This document shows positions 52,115 to 60,363 of a stretch of 60,363 bases of DNA, piece by piece. The translations under genes and the position numbers were made by a program. The DNA comes from an uncultured Oscillospiraceae bacterium. GTDB taxonomy: Bacteria; Bacillota; Clostridia; Oscillospirales; Oscillospiraceae. Position 1 is the first letter of the stretch. Every line of letters begins with the position of its first letter. The stretch lies in contig CALWON010000006.1 in NCBI GenBank assembly GCA_944383165.1, forward strand, positions 1 through 60,363. Reading direction: 5' to 3'. The notes below the pieces were generated by a model. It did no database searches. It saw only the letters and a program-made list of their open reading frames with translations, and was not told where the DNA came from.

Positions 52115-53338
52115 TTACACATGGACCTTATGAAACACTTTCTTTCCCTTTTTCACCATCAATCCATCACCAGCAAAGGCATCTTGAGGATAAGTGACGG
52201 TAGCTGCTTCCACTTTCTCACCATTCACTTCTACACCACCCTGTTCCACCAGACGGCGTGCCTCTTTCTTGGAAGGAGCCAGTTTACATTTGGTCATCAA
52301 ATCCAAAATACCAATGACACCATCAGTGAAATCTTCACCAGACAGAACGGTAGTGGGTACATTGCTCATATCGCCGCCACCCACAAACAGGGCTTTGGCT
52401 GCCTCCTGTGCCTTGTCTGCCTCCTCTTTCCCGTGGACAAGGGCAGTCAGCTCATAGGCAAGAATTTCCTTGGCTTTGTTCAGCTGGCTTCCCTCCCAGC
52501 TGTCCATCTCATCAATCTGCTCAATGGGCAGGAAGGTGAGCATTCTCAGACATTTGAGTACATCCCCATCTCCCACATTGCGCCAGTACTGATAGAACTC
52601 ATAGGGGCTTGTCTTATTGGGGTCAAGCCACACAGCACCCTTGGCAGTCTTGCCCATTTTCTTTCCCTCAGAGTTCAGCAACAGAGTGATGGTCATAGCG
52701 TGGGCATCCTTGCCCAGCTTTTTACGAATCAATTCAGTACCGCCCAGCATATTAGACCACTGGTCATCACCACCAAACTGAATATTACAGCCATATTGCT
52801 GGAACAGGTAGTAGAAGGCGTAGGACTGCATAATCATATAGTTAAACTCCAGGAAAGACAGTCCCTTTTCCATGCGTTGCTCATAACATTTGGCTCTGAG
52901 CATGTTGTTGACAGAGAAGCAGGCACCCACATCACGCAGTACCTCAATGTAGTTGAGCTTCATCAACCAGTCTGCGTTGTTGATCATCATGGCTTTTCCT
53001 TCGCCAAACTCAATAAACCGCTCCATCTGCTTCTTAAAACAGTCACAGTTGTGCTGGATGGTCTCCACTGTCATCATGGAACGCATATCAGTACGACCGG
53101 ATGGATCGCCAATCATACCAGTACCACCGCCAATCAGGGCAATGGGGCGGTTACCTGCCATTTGCAGACGCTTCATCAGACACAGTGCCATAAAGTGTCC
53201 CACATGGAGGGAATCTGCTGTGGGGTCAAAGCCGATATAAAAGACAGCTTTTCCCTCGTTGATCATTTTGGAGATTTCCTCCTCATTTGTGACCTGAGCA
53301 ATCAGACCTCTTGCCTTTAATTCTTCGTAACAAGTCAT
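52115..53338 (-). CDS. tyrS: tyrosyl-tRNA synthetase
   Basis: 407 residues. Class I signatures: YIGFDPTADSLHVGHFMALC (HIGH as HVGH), IGGGTGMIGDPSGRTDMR, FGGDDQWSNMLGGTELIRK and KMGKTAKGAVWL (KMSKS equivalent); S4 domain at the C-terminus (EARRLVEQGGVEVNGEKVEA). The ATG overlaps the stop of the EamA gene by 4 bases, so both depend on the tyrosine T-box. Confidence 0.96.
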   Translation of the reverse strand: MTCYEELKARGLIAQVTNEEEISKMINEGKAVFYIGFDPTADSLHVGHFMALCLMKRLQMAGNRPIALIGGGTGMIGDPSGRTDMRSMMTVETIQHNCDCFKKQMERFIEFGEGKAMMINNADWLMKLNYIEVLRDVGACFSVNNMLRAKCYEQRMEKGLSFLEFNYMIMQSYAFYYLFQQYGCNIQFGGDDQWSNMLGGTELIRKKLGKDAHAMTITLLLNSEGKKMGKTAKGAVWLDPNKTSPYEFYQYWRNVGDGDVLKCLRMLTFLPIEQIDEMDSWEGSQLNKAKEILAYELTALVHGKEEADKAQEAAKALFVGGGDMSNVPTTVLSGEDFTDGVIGILDLMTKCKLAPSKKEARRLVEQGGVEVNGEKVEAATVTYPQDAFAGDGLMVKKGKKVFHKVHV

Positions 53339-54195
53339 TTTATTTCTTCTCCTTTGTATTCCAATTGATATTGACGAATTTGTGCTAAATTGTAGCCTAC
53401 TACACCTATAATGACAATGGCTGCACCAACAACGGCAAAGTGCCCAACCATTTCTCCGTAAAAAAGAGCCACCAAAATAGGGTTAAGAATGGGTTCAATC
53501 CCAGAAATCAGACAGGCAGTCACCGGTGTGGTCACAGCCAAACCAATGGTCAATAAAATGTAGGCAAGTGCCACCTGAAATACACCCAATAAGATGATAC
53601 TGACAATGGCTTGTGGTGGAAACTCTGTCTCCTGCAACAAAAATGGTAAACCTGTCAATGCAGACAACACATCTCCCCAAAATACGGAAGAAATGGCATC
53701 ACTATCCGGCATATCATTCATCATAAATACACCTGCATATGCCACGCCGGACAACAGAGCCAAAAAGTTTCCCAGTCCTCCACCCATTTCCAGACTGTCC
53801 ACAAAAAAGAACAAAATACCACCAAACACAGCAAGACAGGCAATACAATCCAGCTTTTTCGGCTTTTTATGGAAAAACAGGGCAGAAAACAGCAATACAA
53901 AAATCGGAGCCGTAAACTGTAAAATAATGGCGTTGGCTGCGGTGGTCAGTTTGTTGGCAACTGCATAGAGAGAATTTGCCCCAAATACACACAATGCCCC
54001 TAGCAAAATCCACCGGTTAAACCGCAATGGATGCTTCACCAGCACCAAATAAAGCCCAATGACCACTAGCGCAATGGCAGTACGCCCCCCATTGATTGCC
54101 ATGCCACTCCATGGAATCACCTTAATACATAGCCCACCAATGCTGTAAAGCACTGCCGAAATGGCAACAAATATGGTTCCTAGTTTTCTTGTCAC
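53335..54195 (-). CDS. EamA/DMT-family permease in a tyrosine T-box operon
   Basis: 286 residues, ten helices in two EamA repeats: first ends near NSLYAVANKLTTAANAIILQ FTAPIFVLLF, second near LTIGLAVTTPVTACLISGIEP. GTG start with GGGGGAG 6 bases upstream. EamA proteins move amino acids or metabolites. Co-transcription with tyrS behind a tyrosine T-box makes tyrosine (or an aromatic precursor) the best candidate substrate; this is inference from context. Confidence 0.88.
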   Translation of the reverse strand: MTRKLGTIFVAISAVLYSIGGLCIKVIPWSGMAINGGRTAIALVVIGLYLVLVKHPLRFNRWILLGALCVFGANSLYAVANKLTTAANAIILQFTAPIFVLLFSALFFHKKPKKLDCIACLAVFGGILFFFVDSLEMGGGLGNFLALLSGVAYAGVFMMNDMPDSDAISSVFWGDVLSALTGLPFLLQETEFPPQAIVSIILLGVFQVALAYILLTIGLAVTTPVTACLISGIEPILNPILVALFYGEMVGHFAVVGAAIVIIGVVGYNLAQIRQYQLEYKGEEIK

Positions 54196-54209
54196 TTACA
54201 CTCCCCCTG

Positions 54210-54530
54210 TTCTCATGCAAAAAGCCCCCTGTCCAATTCACTGGACAGAGGGCATTGTTCATGCGGTACCACCTCTGGAACACAGTCTCCTCACAGAAAA
54301 CTGCCTCAGGAAGTCATAAAACTTCTCATGCTGTAACGGGCACACCCGACCTGTCCCCTACTGTGCCAACTCTTCGGCAGTTCAGGCGGCTGCTCCAAGG
54401 GGTAATTTCTCCCAAAAGTCTGTCCTCTTTTCACCAACCAGAGGCTCTCTGTCAACAGGTGTCTTCTGGAATACTGTTCCTCATCTACGCAGTGTGGCAA
54501 CTGTACCATATTTTCTCCTCATTGTCAATC
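54210..54530 (-). promoter_or_regulatory. T-box leader, probably tyrosine-specific
   Basis: The minus strand has AGGTGGTACCGCATGAACAA (T-box, about 54256-54275) then a terminator CCCTCTGTCCA-GTGAA-TTGGACAGGGGG with TTTTTG. In stem I, GAGAAATTACCCC holds TAC (54402-54404), a tyrosine codon, at the same place as AAC in the asnB leader. It controls the EamA-tyrS operon. Confidence 0.88.
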
Positions 54531-54635
54531 CCCTTTCTCCTTTTCATGTGAAAAAAACCACTGGCAGAACTGGAAAAGATGTGCTATGATAAAAGGAGTG
54601 TACTACTATATTTGAGAGAGGAAAGGAACCAAGGC

Positions 54636-57422
54636 ATGGCAACCACTCACAAGAAATCCCAGGGAGGAAAACGTGTGGCATCCTCCTCCACCCAAAAGAA
54701 AAGAACCACAGCATCCAGCCACTCTAAAAGCACAAAAGGGAAAAAAAAGCCAGCCCAATCCCCCATCCGCCGGGAAATTGGTGCATTTCTCTGTCTTGTT
54801 CTGGCAATTTTCTCTGTTTTTGGCTGTTTTCATATGGATGCGCTGTTTTTAAACTTTTTTTCTGCTGCCGTCAAAGGGCTAATTGGCTATGGCTTTTGGC
54901 TGATGCCATTTGTATTTTTACTGGCAAGTTTTATCCTGTTTTTCCATCGTGGCAGACCTGTAACAGGTCGGCTTGTCTGTACTTTTGTTCTACCCATACT
55001 GTTGGCATGTGTGATTCACGCCATCAGTGGAACCAATACCCCTTGGGCAGAAAACTGGTTTCAGGCTACATGGCAAAGCGGTCAGGAGCTGAAAAGTGGC
55101 GGTGTGTTGTCTGGTGCTCTCGCACAGGGATTTTCTCAAATCTTCAGCCGACCAGGTGCCAGTGTAATTTTCATGCTGGGTTTGTTGCTGACTGGTCTGG
55201 GCGCATTTAACTGGACTGTAGTAGATGTAGCAGACTGGTTTATGAGCCGCCCAAAATATGAACCTCAGGAAAAGCCAGAACGCCCCATCCAAGAGCACAA
55301 ACCCCCCAAGCGGGTACAAAAATCAGAACCAGAACACCGAATGCCATTGCGTGCCGCGTTTGATGTACCTATGGATGGGGAGGCTCCCTATCAGCCCAAG
55401 CGTCAATCAAAGAAAAAGGGCTTTTTTGATAAAACCCCAGGTGTTCCCACCCCAGACCAATTTTTGATGCAGGCAATGGCAAGCCAAGGGAGAAAGACAA
55501 CTCCCCCTGTGGAAGAAACTCCTGTTCAGGTGGAACCAGAGCAGCCCCATTCCCCTGTCCCTCCTGTCATTGAGGAACCTGCACCAGTGATTACAAAACC
55601 AGAAACACAACCTGTGGTAGAAGAATCGCCCATCCCTGCTGTGGTTGAGGAATATCCAGCTTATCCCTCTGACGCTGACATAGTTGAGGAAGTGATTGAG
55701 GAAGAACAACCATCTATTCCCACAACACAAGAGCCTGAACTTGTTGTTCCTACCACCACAAAATTCCCAGAAATTATACGGGAACCTGCGGTATCCCGTG
55801 AACCTCCCAGACCTGCCCAAGCTACTCCTGCTTCACCTGCCCCAAAAACAGAAACAAAATTTTATATGGCAGGTGCAGAGGGTCGGCCCTACCAATATCC
55901 CCCTCTGACTTTGCTCAAAGCGGGAAAAGGAGACTTTGGAGGGGAAGCTCTGGTGGAGTTGAACGCCAACAAACAGCGTTTGTCTGATACCATCCGTTCT
56001 TTTGGCATTGATGCCAACATCATCAATGTAACAAGGGGACCATCTGTCACACGGTATGAGTTGGAACTGGATGCAGGGGTACGGCTCAATAAACTTACCA
56101 ATCTGTCCGATGATATTGCCCTGTCTTTAGGTGCAACTGGAGTACGCATTGCCCCAATTCCAAATAAAATTTCTATGGTAGGGGTAGAAGTTCCCAACAA
56201 GGTGGTATCTCCTGTCCCAATTCACACCGTTCTCTCCTCTAAGGAATTTCAGGAAAGCACCTCCAAGGTATCTTTTTCTGTGGGCAAGGACATTACTGGT
56301 CGCTGTGTAGTGGGGAACATTGCCAAACTGCCCCACCTACTCATTGCTGGTACCACTGGTTCTGGTAAATCTGTGTGTACCAACTCTTTGATTATTTCTC
56401 TCCTCTACAAATCCAGCCCAGAAGAAGTACGTCTCATTATGGTAGACCCAAAAATGGTGGAATTGGGTATTTATAATGGCATCCCTCACCTGCTAATCCC
56501 TGTGGTCACAGACCCCAAAAAGGCAGCCGGTGCCCTACAATGGGCAGTCACAGAAATGATGAAACGCTATCGTGTCTTTTCTGAAGTAGGTGTACGTGAT
56601 TTGGCATCTTACAACCAGCGGGCGGCTCAGAGCGATGGGACCTTACAAAAAATGCCACAGGTGGTTGTAGTCATTGATGAGTTGGCAGACTTGATGCTGG
56701 TAGCAGCCAAAGAGGTAGAGGAATCCATCTGCCGTGTGGCACAGATGGGTCGTGCCTCTGGCATTCACCTGATTATTGCCACCCAGAGACCATCTGCTGA
56801 TGTCATCACCGGTCTGATGAAGGCAAATATCCCAAGTCGAATTGCCTTTGCTGTGGCATCTGCAATGGAATCCCGTATTATTTTGGACACACAGGGTGCA
56901 GAAAAACTGGTGGGTCGAGGGGATATGTTATATGCTCCTCTTGGTTCTGGAAAACCCACCCGTGTACAGGGCTGTTTCATTTCGGATGAAGAAGTTGCAG
57001 CGGTGGTGGACTTTATTAAGGAACACAGCGGCACTGCCCAATATGATGATGCTGTTATGGAAGAAATTGAGCAACACGCATTAGAAAAAGAAAAAAGCAA
57101 CAACAAGGGGGCGAATGTATCGGCGGACAGCGATGACTACGATGAACTGATTGACACTGCCATTGATGTGGTTGTAGAAATAGGTCAGGCATCTGCCTCT
57201 CTCTTACAGCGCCGTCTGAAACTGGGATATGCCAGAGCAGCCCGACTGATTGACCAGATGGAAGACAGAGGGATTGTAGGACCATTTGAAGGTTCCAAAG
57301 CCAGACAAGTGTTGATTACAAAAGAACAATGGCATGAAATCCAGTACCGGCAAGGGATATCTCTCCCAAACCGTACACCAGAAGAACCTCCTTTTGATAT
57401 GGAAGATAGTGACAATCTGTAA
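54636..57422 (+). CDS. ftsK: FtsK/SpoIIIE-family DNA translocase
   Basis: 928 residues from ATG 54636. Basic N-terminus (KKRTTASSHSKSTKGKKKP), four membrane helices (about 50-190), a long Pro/Glu linker (about 215-420), then the motor: AGTTGSGKSVCTNSLIISLL (about 570), VVVIDELADLMLVAAKEVE and IIATQRPSADVITGLMKANI; the gamma winged helix (SASLLQRRLKLGYARAARLI) reads KOPS/SRS. It pumps chromosome DNA during division or sporulation. A frame opening at 54579 lacks a signal. TATGAT at about 54585 may be its -10 box. Confidence 0.95.
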   Translation: MATTHKKSQGGKRVASSSTQKKRTTASSHSKSTKGKKKPAQSPIRREIGAFLCLVLAIFSVFGCFHMDALFLNFFSAAVKGLIGYGFWLMPFVFLLASFILFFHRGRPVTGRLVCTFVLPILLACVIHAISGTNTPWAENWFQATWQSGQELKSGGVLSGALAQGFSQIFSRPGASVIFMLGLLLTGLGAFNWTVVDVADWFMSRPKYEPQEKPERPIQEHKPPKRVQKSEPEHRMPLRAAFDVPMDGEAPYQPKRQSKKKGFFDKTPGVPTPDQFLMQAMASQGRKTTPPVEETPVQVEPEQPHSPVPPVIEEPAPVITKPETQPVVEESPIPAVVEEYPAYPSDADIVEEVIEEEQPSIPTTQEPELVVPTTTKFPEIIREPAVSREPPRPAQATPASPAPKTETKFYMAGAEGRPYQYPPLTLLKAGKGDFGGEALVELNANKQRLSDTIRSFGIDANIINVTRGPSVTRYELELDAGVRLNKLTNLSDDIALSLGATGVRIAPIPNKISMVGVEVPNKVVSPVPIHTVLSSKEFQESTSKVSFSVGKDITGRCVVGNIAKLPHLLIAGTTGSGKSVCTNSLIISLLYKSSPEEVRLIMVDPKMVELGIYNGIPHLLIPVVTDPKKAAGALQWAVTEMMKRYRVFSEVGVRDLASYNQRAAQSDGTLQKMPQVVVVIDELADLMLVAAKEVEESICRVAQMGRASGIHLIIATQRPSADVITGLMKANIPSRIAFAVASAMESRIILDTQGAEKLVGRGDMLYAPLGSGKPTRVQGCFISDEEVAAVVDFIKEHSGTAQYDDAVMEEIEQHALEKEKSNNKGANVSADSDDYDELIDTAIDVVVEIGQASASLLQRRLKLGYARAARLIDQMEDRGIVGPFEGSKARQVLITKEQWHEIQYRQGISLPNRTPEEPPFDMEDSDNL

Positions 57423-57433
57423 GCAAAAAATAT

Positions 57434-57470
57434 GGGCTGTGATGAATCATTGGATTCATCACAGCCCCTT
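57434..57470 (+). terminator. terminator of ftsK
   Basis: GGGCTGTGATGAATC pairs perfectly with GATTCATCACAGCCC around ATTG. The T-run is short (CTTCCGTTTT). Confidence 0.85.
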
Positions 57471-57473
57471 CCG

Positions 57474-57578
57474 TTTTCTTGAAAGAAAAAGGAAACAAAA
57501 AGAACTTTGTGTGCAGCCATCACTTCCTTTTTCTTGAAAGAAAAAGGAAGCAAAAAGAACTTCATTTGTAGCCATCAC
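57474..57578. repeat. 50-bp tandem repeat, two copies
   Basis: TTTTCTTGAAAGAAAAAGGA and following bases occur at 57474-57523 and again at 57529-57578 (period 55), with about six differences, ending in AGCCATCAC both times. Each copy contains the inner inverted repeat TTTTTCTTGAAAGAAAAA. A dispersed non-coding repeat or a decayed mobile piece is likely. Confidence 0.85.
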
Positions 57579-57671
57579 CAAGGTTTTTGATAGAAACAAC
57601 GCATTTCTTTCCAAGCACATTTGGCAAAAAAGTTGAAAAGTAGCACAAACTGCCAACAACAAAATATTACT

Positions 57672-57822
57672 TCAGAGACCTCTCAAAAATTTCTTCGCTT
57701 ACTTTCTTTTTGAAACAAAGCAGGTTTTCAAACATACAAGTGGTAAAGTCGCTGAGACTGACAGCAAAGAATATGTCCCCTCAGAGACCTCTCAAAATTT
57801 CTTTGCTTACTTTCTTTTTAAA
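57672..57822. repeat. second repeat family, two copies about 109 bp apart
   Basis: TCAGAGACCTCTCAAAA followed by TTTCTTYGCTTACTTTCTTTTT is present at 57672-57714 and 57781-57822. The second copy runs into CTTACTTTCTTTTTAAAG, then AAAGTAAG, a near-palindrome, and supplies the last codons of the restriction endonuclease gene. With the 50-bp repeat it fills the 384-base gap after ftsK. Confidence 0.8.
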
Positions 57823-58781
57823 GAAAGTAAGTTCCAGGGGCACTCCATATTCAGAATAGAAGCAGGCATCTGCATAAACTGAATGTCAAACTTCAAACTG
57901 GGTTCCACCACAGAACTTGCGTTATGGATACGAAAACTCAGTTTCCAGTTATGATTCAGGCACAATTCCACTGTATTGGTACTATGATTTCTGAGATAAA
58001 TGGCATCCAAACTGGTGGGCAGTTCCACAGTTGGGACATGGGTTGGTGAAGATTTGGCTTTGCCTGACTGGTTCAATGTCCCATGAATGTTAAATGCGTG
58101 AATTGAGGTAATCTGTCTCTCATCATGGCTTACTACCTTATAATAGTCATGTGTCCCCATAAGATACTCCACCATTTTCTTTGGCATTTGAGAATCTTTT
58201 TGATATGCCCTTTGAAGCTCATCCATAAATGCCTGAAGCAGTGGAACATACACACCATCCTCTTTGTCTGGCAAATCACTCCACCGAGTTCCTCGATATG
58301 ACTCCTGTTTTAATTGGTCAAAAATGGGTTTGATTGCACTCCAATATGCCTCACTACATGGCATTTGAAACCATTCTTTTGCAAAATCCAGACTATGGCT
58401 CAGTCGGCTGTGTTTGATTGCCTCATGGTTGTGTTTAATACTCAACCCAACTTCCCAGCCAATCTCTTTTCTTCGGATGATGATATCCCGTACATCTCCC
58501 TGTACACCTGCCTCATCTCTTTGAAATTCTAACAGCAACTCATCATGACCACACTCTGTCATGCGTGGCTCCAATGCCAGAATAGTGCCTACCGCTGCAC
58601 GGGCAGAACGAAGAAATACGCCTCGTTTTTCCCTGCTCATCTCCATCCATGCCCTTTTATTTGCATGCAGACTTGCATTATTCACCACACGAAATGGGCG
58701 GATTGGCTCCAATGCGTAGTATAATGCACTCATCCAAGCACACTCATAAGCTCGACCATATCCATTGCTGGTTCTGCTCAC
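57807..58781 (-). CDS. HaeIII-type restriction endonuclease (no methyltransferase beside it)
   Basis: 324 residues from a GTG (AAAGGGGGAGAG upstream). NGYGRAYECAWMSAL (about 6-20), GDVRDIIIRR (95-104) and EVGLSIKHNHEAIKHSRLS (110-128), then SLDFAKEW and PCSEAYW, are the pattern I know from the HaeIII/NgoPII restriction family, which cuts GGCC. The last residues (LLSLKRK) come from a repeat element, so the C-terminus may be altered. Neighbours are a membrane protein and ftsK; no cytosine methyltransferase lies in the window, which is unusual for a type II enzyme. Recognition of GGCC is inferred from family. Confidence 0.8.
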   Translation of the reverse strand: MSRTSNGYGRAYECAWMSALYYALEPIRPFRVVNNASLHANKRAWMEMSREKRGVFLRSARAAVGTILALEPRMTECGHDELLLEFQRDEAGVQGDVRDIIIRRKEIGWEVGLSIKHNHEAIKHSRLSHSLDFAKEWFQMPCSEAYWSAIKPIFDQLKQESYRGTRWSDLPDKEDGVYVPLLQAFMDELQRAYQKDSQMPKKMVEYLMGTHDYYKVVSHDERQITSIHAFNIHGTLNQSGKAKSSPTHVPTVELPTSLDAIYLRNHSTNTVELCLNHNWKLSFRIHNASSVVEPSLKFDIQFMQMPASILNMECPWNLLSLKRK

Positions 58782-58822
58782 CTTGCTCTCCCCCTTTTGG
58801 TTTGAAACACAACACGATGATT

Positions 58823-59335
58823 TTATTTGATGTACTGTATCTGTTTTCCTGTTTTCTGATGCAAAAATTCACGCAACTGGTCCACACTGCCCCCTGTGAT
58901 TTGCCGTTTGTCATATGCCTGTGCATAGGTTTTGTTCAGCAGAAACACAAAATAGTGTTCTGTCTCTGCCAAAGTCTGTACACCATCATAGTTCCACTTG
59001 GTTGTAGCTCCTGCCATACATCCCTCATAGCCATCTCGACGAAATACCGTTGTCACATCCTCCATACCGGGTAGCTTTCGTTTGTATGCCAGATATCCAT
59101 TCATCCAGTCTTCTCCCAGTCGCAGCAGAAGCAGCAACCCAAAAATCACACCATGCAAGGTAACTTCACCCCATTGTCCCCAATTTGCCCAGATGGACAG
59201 CAGACACACTGCCATGACCACATAAGAAAACAGGTGGGCACCTTTTGAAAATCGTTTGCGAAGTGTTTTTCTCATCACTTTACTCATAGTCGTTAAAGTC
59301 TGCACAGTATATTGGGTGCGACATGTCCATTCCAT
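58823..59335 (-). CDS. YcxB-like membrane protein
   Basis: 170 residues from ATG 59335 (GAGGAG about 8 bases upstream). Two helices (FSYVVMAVCLLSIWANWG; TLHGVIFGLLLLLRLG), then a C-terminal beta domain: GVQTLAETEHYFVFLLNKTY, AQAYDKRQITGGSVDQLREF, LHQKTGKQI. That ending is typical of YcxB-like C-terminal domains. Function unknown. It lies 41 bases upstream of the restriction gene and may share its transcript. Confidence 0.75.
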   Translation of the reverse strand: MEWTCRTQYTVQTLTTMSKVMRKTLRKRFSKGAHLFSYVVMAVCLLSIWANWGQWGEVTLHGVIFGLLLLLRLGEDWMNGYLAYKRKLPGMEDVTTVFRRDGYEGCMAGATTKWNYDGVQTLAETEHYFVFLLNKTYAQAYDKRQITGGSVDQLREFLHQKTGKQIQYIK

Positions 59336-59411
59336 ATGGCTCACTCCTCACGTTTTTGCTCAGTATACCATAATTTTTACAAAAATCTTTTAAAGCTCTC
59401 TTAAATTTCTC

Positions 59412-59466
59412 TAAAAAAGAAAGGCACAGAGCCTCCCCATTAGGAAGATCGTGCCTTTTCTTTTTA
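59412..59466 (-). terminator. terminator of the phosphofructokinase gene
   Basis: AAAGGCAC pairs with GTGCCTTT at the base, with GAtCTTCC/GGgGAGgCTC inside; TTTTTTAG follows on the minus strand. Confidence 0.7.
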
Positions 59467-59473
59467 TTAGAAC

Positions 59474-60363
59474 TTACATAGAAGTGGTGAGAACCTTCTT
59501 CAGATGAGCAAAGCGGGGCAGAGAATTCTCAGTGGGGCAGTTTGCCTCACCCTGAATCAGTGGCAGCACATAGTCAATGAAGGGCTGCTCAATGCCGTTG
59601 CCTGCCTCATTAATCCACTCACGGGGAACCTTCTTCTCAAAGTTTGCCACAATGTCCAGAGGCTGAAGTACAGTCTCACACTTGTAGCCATTCTCATCAC
59701 GGGTGCACTGGAACGCCACCATTTTGTCAGTGTTACCAGCAACCGCAGCCTCAACAGCGGCAGCACCAGCTTTCCATGCCTCGGTCACGTCGGTACGGGA
59801 AGCCAGGTGAGAACCACAACGCTGGAGCAGAGACAACTCAATGCCACGCACCTTTGCGCCAGTCTCCTTCTTTACGATTTCAGCCAGCATAGCAGCCAGA
59901 CCACCCAACTGGGCATGACCAAAGCCGTCAGTTGCAGAGGTTTTGGCCTCAGAAACGAAAGTACCATCGGCATAGTGGATACCCTCAGATACAGCCACCA
60001 TACACTTGCCCTTCTGCTCATAGATTGCCTTCACATCAGCCAGGAACTGCTCCATGTTGAAGTCTACCTCGGGCAGGTACACAAGGTCAGGACCACAACC
60101 AGTCAGGGCAGCCAGACCAGCAGAACCAGCCAGCCAGCCAGCATGACGACCCATAATCTCAATCACAGTAATCATGCCAGTATCATATACATGGGCATCC
60201 TGCCATACCTCAGCACAGGAAGTGGCAATGTACTTGGCAGCAGAAGCAAAACCAGGGCAGTGGTCAGTACCATTCAGGTCGTTGTCAATGGTCTTGGGCA
60301 CGCCCATAATACGGCACTCATAGCCCACCTTCTGCATATACTTGCTGATCTTGTTGCAGGTGT
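59474..60363 (-). CDS. pfp: 6-phosphofructokinase, probably PPi-dependent (5' end beyond the right edge)
   Basis: 296 codons are visible; the frame is open to the edge, so the N-terminal GGDGT region is missing. GVPKTIDNDLNGTDHCPGFASAAKY carries Lys before TIDND; ATP-type enzymes have Gly there, and Lys marks the PPi-type active site. MGRHAGWLAGSAGLA and SEGIHYADGTF, then LGGLAAMLAEIVKKETG and the Arg in IELSLLQRCGSH follow. It phosphorylates fructose 6-phosphate in glycolysis, saving ATP if PPi is used. Confidence 0.92.
   Translation of the reverse strand, partial: TCNKISKYMQKVGYECRIMGVPKTIDNDLNGTDHCPGFASAAKYIATSCAEVWQDAHVYDTGMITVIEIMGRHAGWLAGSAGLAALTGCGPDLVYLPEVDFNMEQFLADVKAIYEQKGKCMVAVSEGIHYADGTFVSEAKTSATDGFGHAQLGGLAAMLAEIVKKETGAKVRGIELSLLQRCGSHLASRTDVTEAWKAGAAAVEAAVAGNTDKMVAFQCTRDENGYKCETVLQPLDIVANFEKKVPREWINEAGNGIEQPFIDYVLPLIQGEANCPTENSLPRFAHLKKVLTTSM

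Noticed and set aside
52055..53320. 421-codon plus-strand frame
   Set aside because: Antisense to tyrS over its whole length; composition (His, Leu, Gln rich) is typical of reverse-complement shadows.
57474..57822. CRISPR array
   Set aside because: Only two copies of each of two different repeats, without regular spacers or cas genes.

Overview
The window looks like a chromosome segment of an anaerobic, probably endospore-forming gut Clostridia bacterium; an Oscillospiraceae-type organism is my guess, not proven. Reasons: moderate GC (mid-40s % by eye), a YlbJ-type sporulation membrane protein, two T-box leaders, a type III glutamine synthetase, an apparently PPi-type phosphofructokinase, a hybrid-cluster protein, and strong GGAGG-type ribosome binding sites, several with GTG or TTG starts. 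No rRNA operon or CRISPR array is visible.

Layout. 1-2,600 is the edge of a mobile or plasmid-like module read leftwards: phased repeats, a 10-codon leader peptide, an intrinsic attenuator, a Cys-rich small protein, a 43-codon ORF, a RepA_N replication initiator, ParA and the start of ParB. It abuts the 3' end of an intact tRNA-Arg(CCT). 2,900-9,760: a broken tRNA-Arg copy, ackA, divergent tmcAL, a DUF3810 metallopeptidase-like protein, a bacterial PH protein, ylbJ, a Cys-rich small protein and a cupin. 9,780-18,970 is nitrogen and nucleotide metabolism: purF-pyrG, glnA with an ANTAR regulator and a leader attenuator, and a T-box-controlled asnB-glutamine synthetase III operon. 19,150-24,710: a UvrA paralogue, then nadB-nadC-nadA behind a NiaR-like operator. 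24,730-27,300 is an arsenic-type operon: arsR, a permease gene interrupted by an in-frame TGA, a small thioredoxin-like protein and a ferredoxin-arsenate reductase fusion. 27,400-30,320: a secreted DxNxDG-repeat protein with an ECF sigma/RsgI-like anti-sigma pair, a YgjP-type metallopeptidase and an AlkD-type protein. 30,600-32,640 holds two decayed genes and a lipoprotein.

32,800-35,560 encodes the most unusual protein in the window: 916 residues that appear to combine a Rossmann-like segment, a RyR-like segment, a CARF-like segment and a C-terminal PD-(D/E)XK (DUF1887/Card1-like) nuclease segment, expressed alone from a consensus promoter and without any CRISPR locus. 35,700-39,480 is a YtrA-type GntR/ABC transporter operon. 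39,500-46,780: a metallophosphoesterase and a complete F1Fo ATP synthase operon (atpBEFHAGDC). 47,500-49,850 is a CitA/DcuS-type two-component pair. 49,950-52,070 is a cupin-hcp operon with a perfect palindrome placed like a CRP/FNR-class activator site. 52,100-54,530 is a tyrosine T-box operon (EamA permease-tyrS). 54,600-60,363: ftsK, a repeat-rich spacer, an orphan HaeIII-type restriction endonuclease gene, a YcxB-like membrane protein and a truncated phosphofructokinase gene.

How it fits together: acetate kinase and tRNA acetate ligase sit divergently; nitrogen assimilation genes are controlled by two RNA mechanisms (probable ANTAR antitermination and a T-box); NAD synthesis, arsenic detoxification and nitrosative/redox stress each have a recognisable operator. 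Two defence-like genes (the CARF-nuclease and the HaeIII homologue) are isolated from one another. The recognition site expected for the HaeIII homologue, GGCC, is strikingly rare across the whole window (13 seen by eye).
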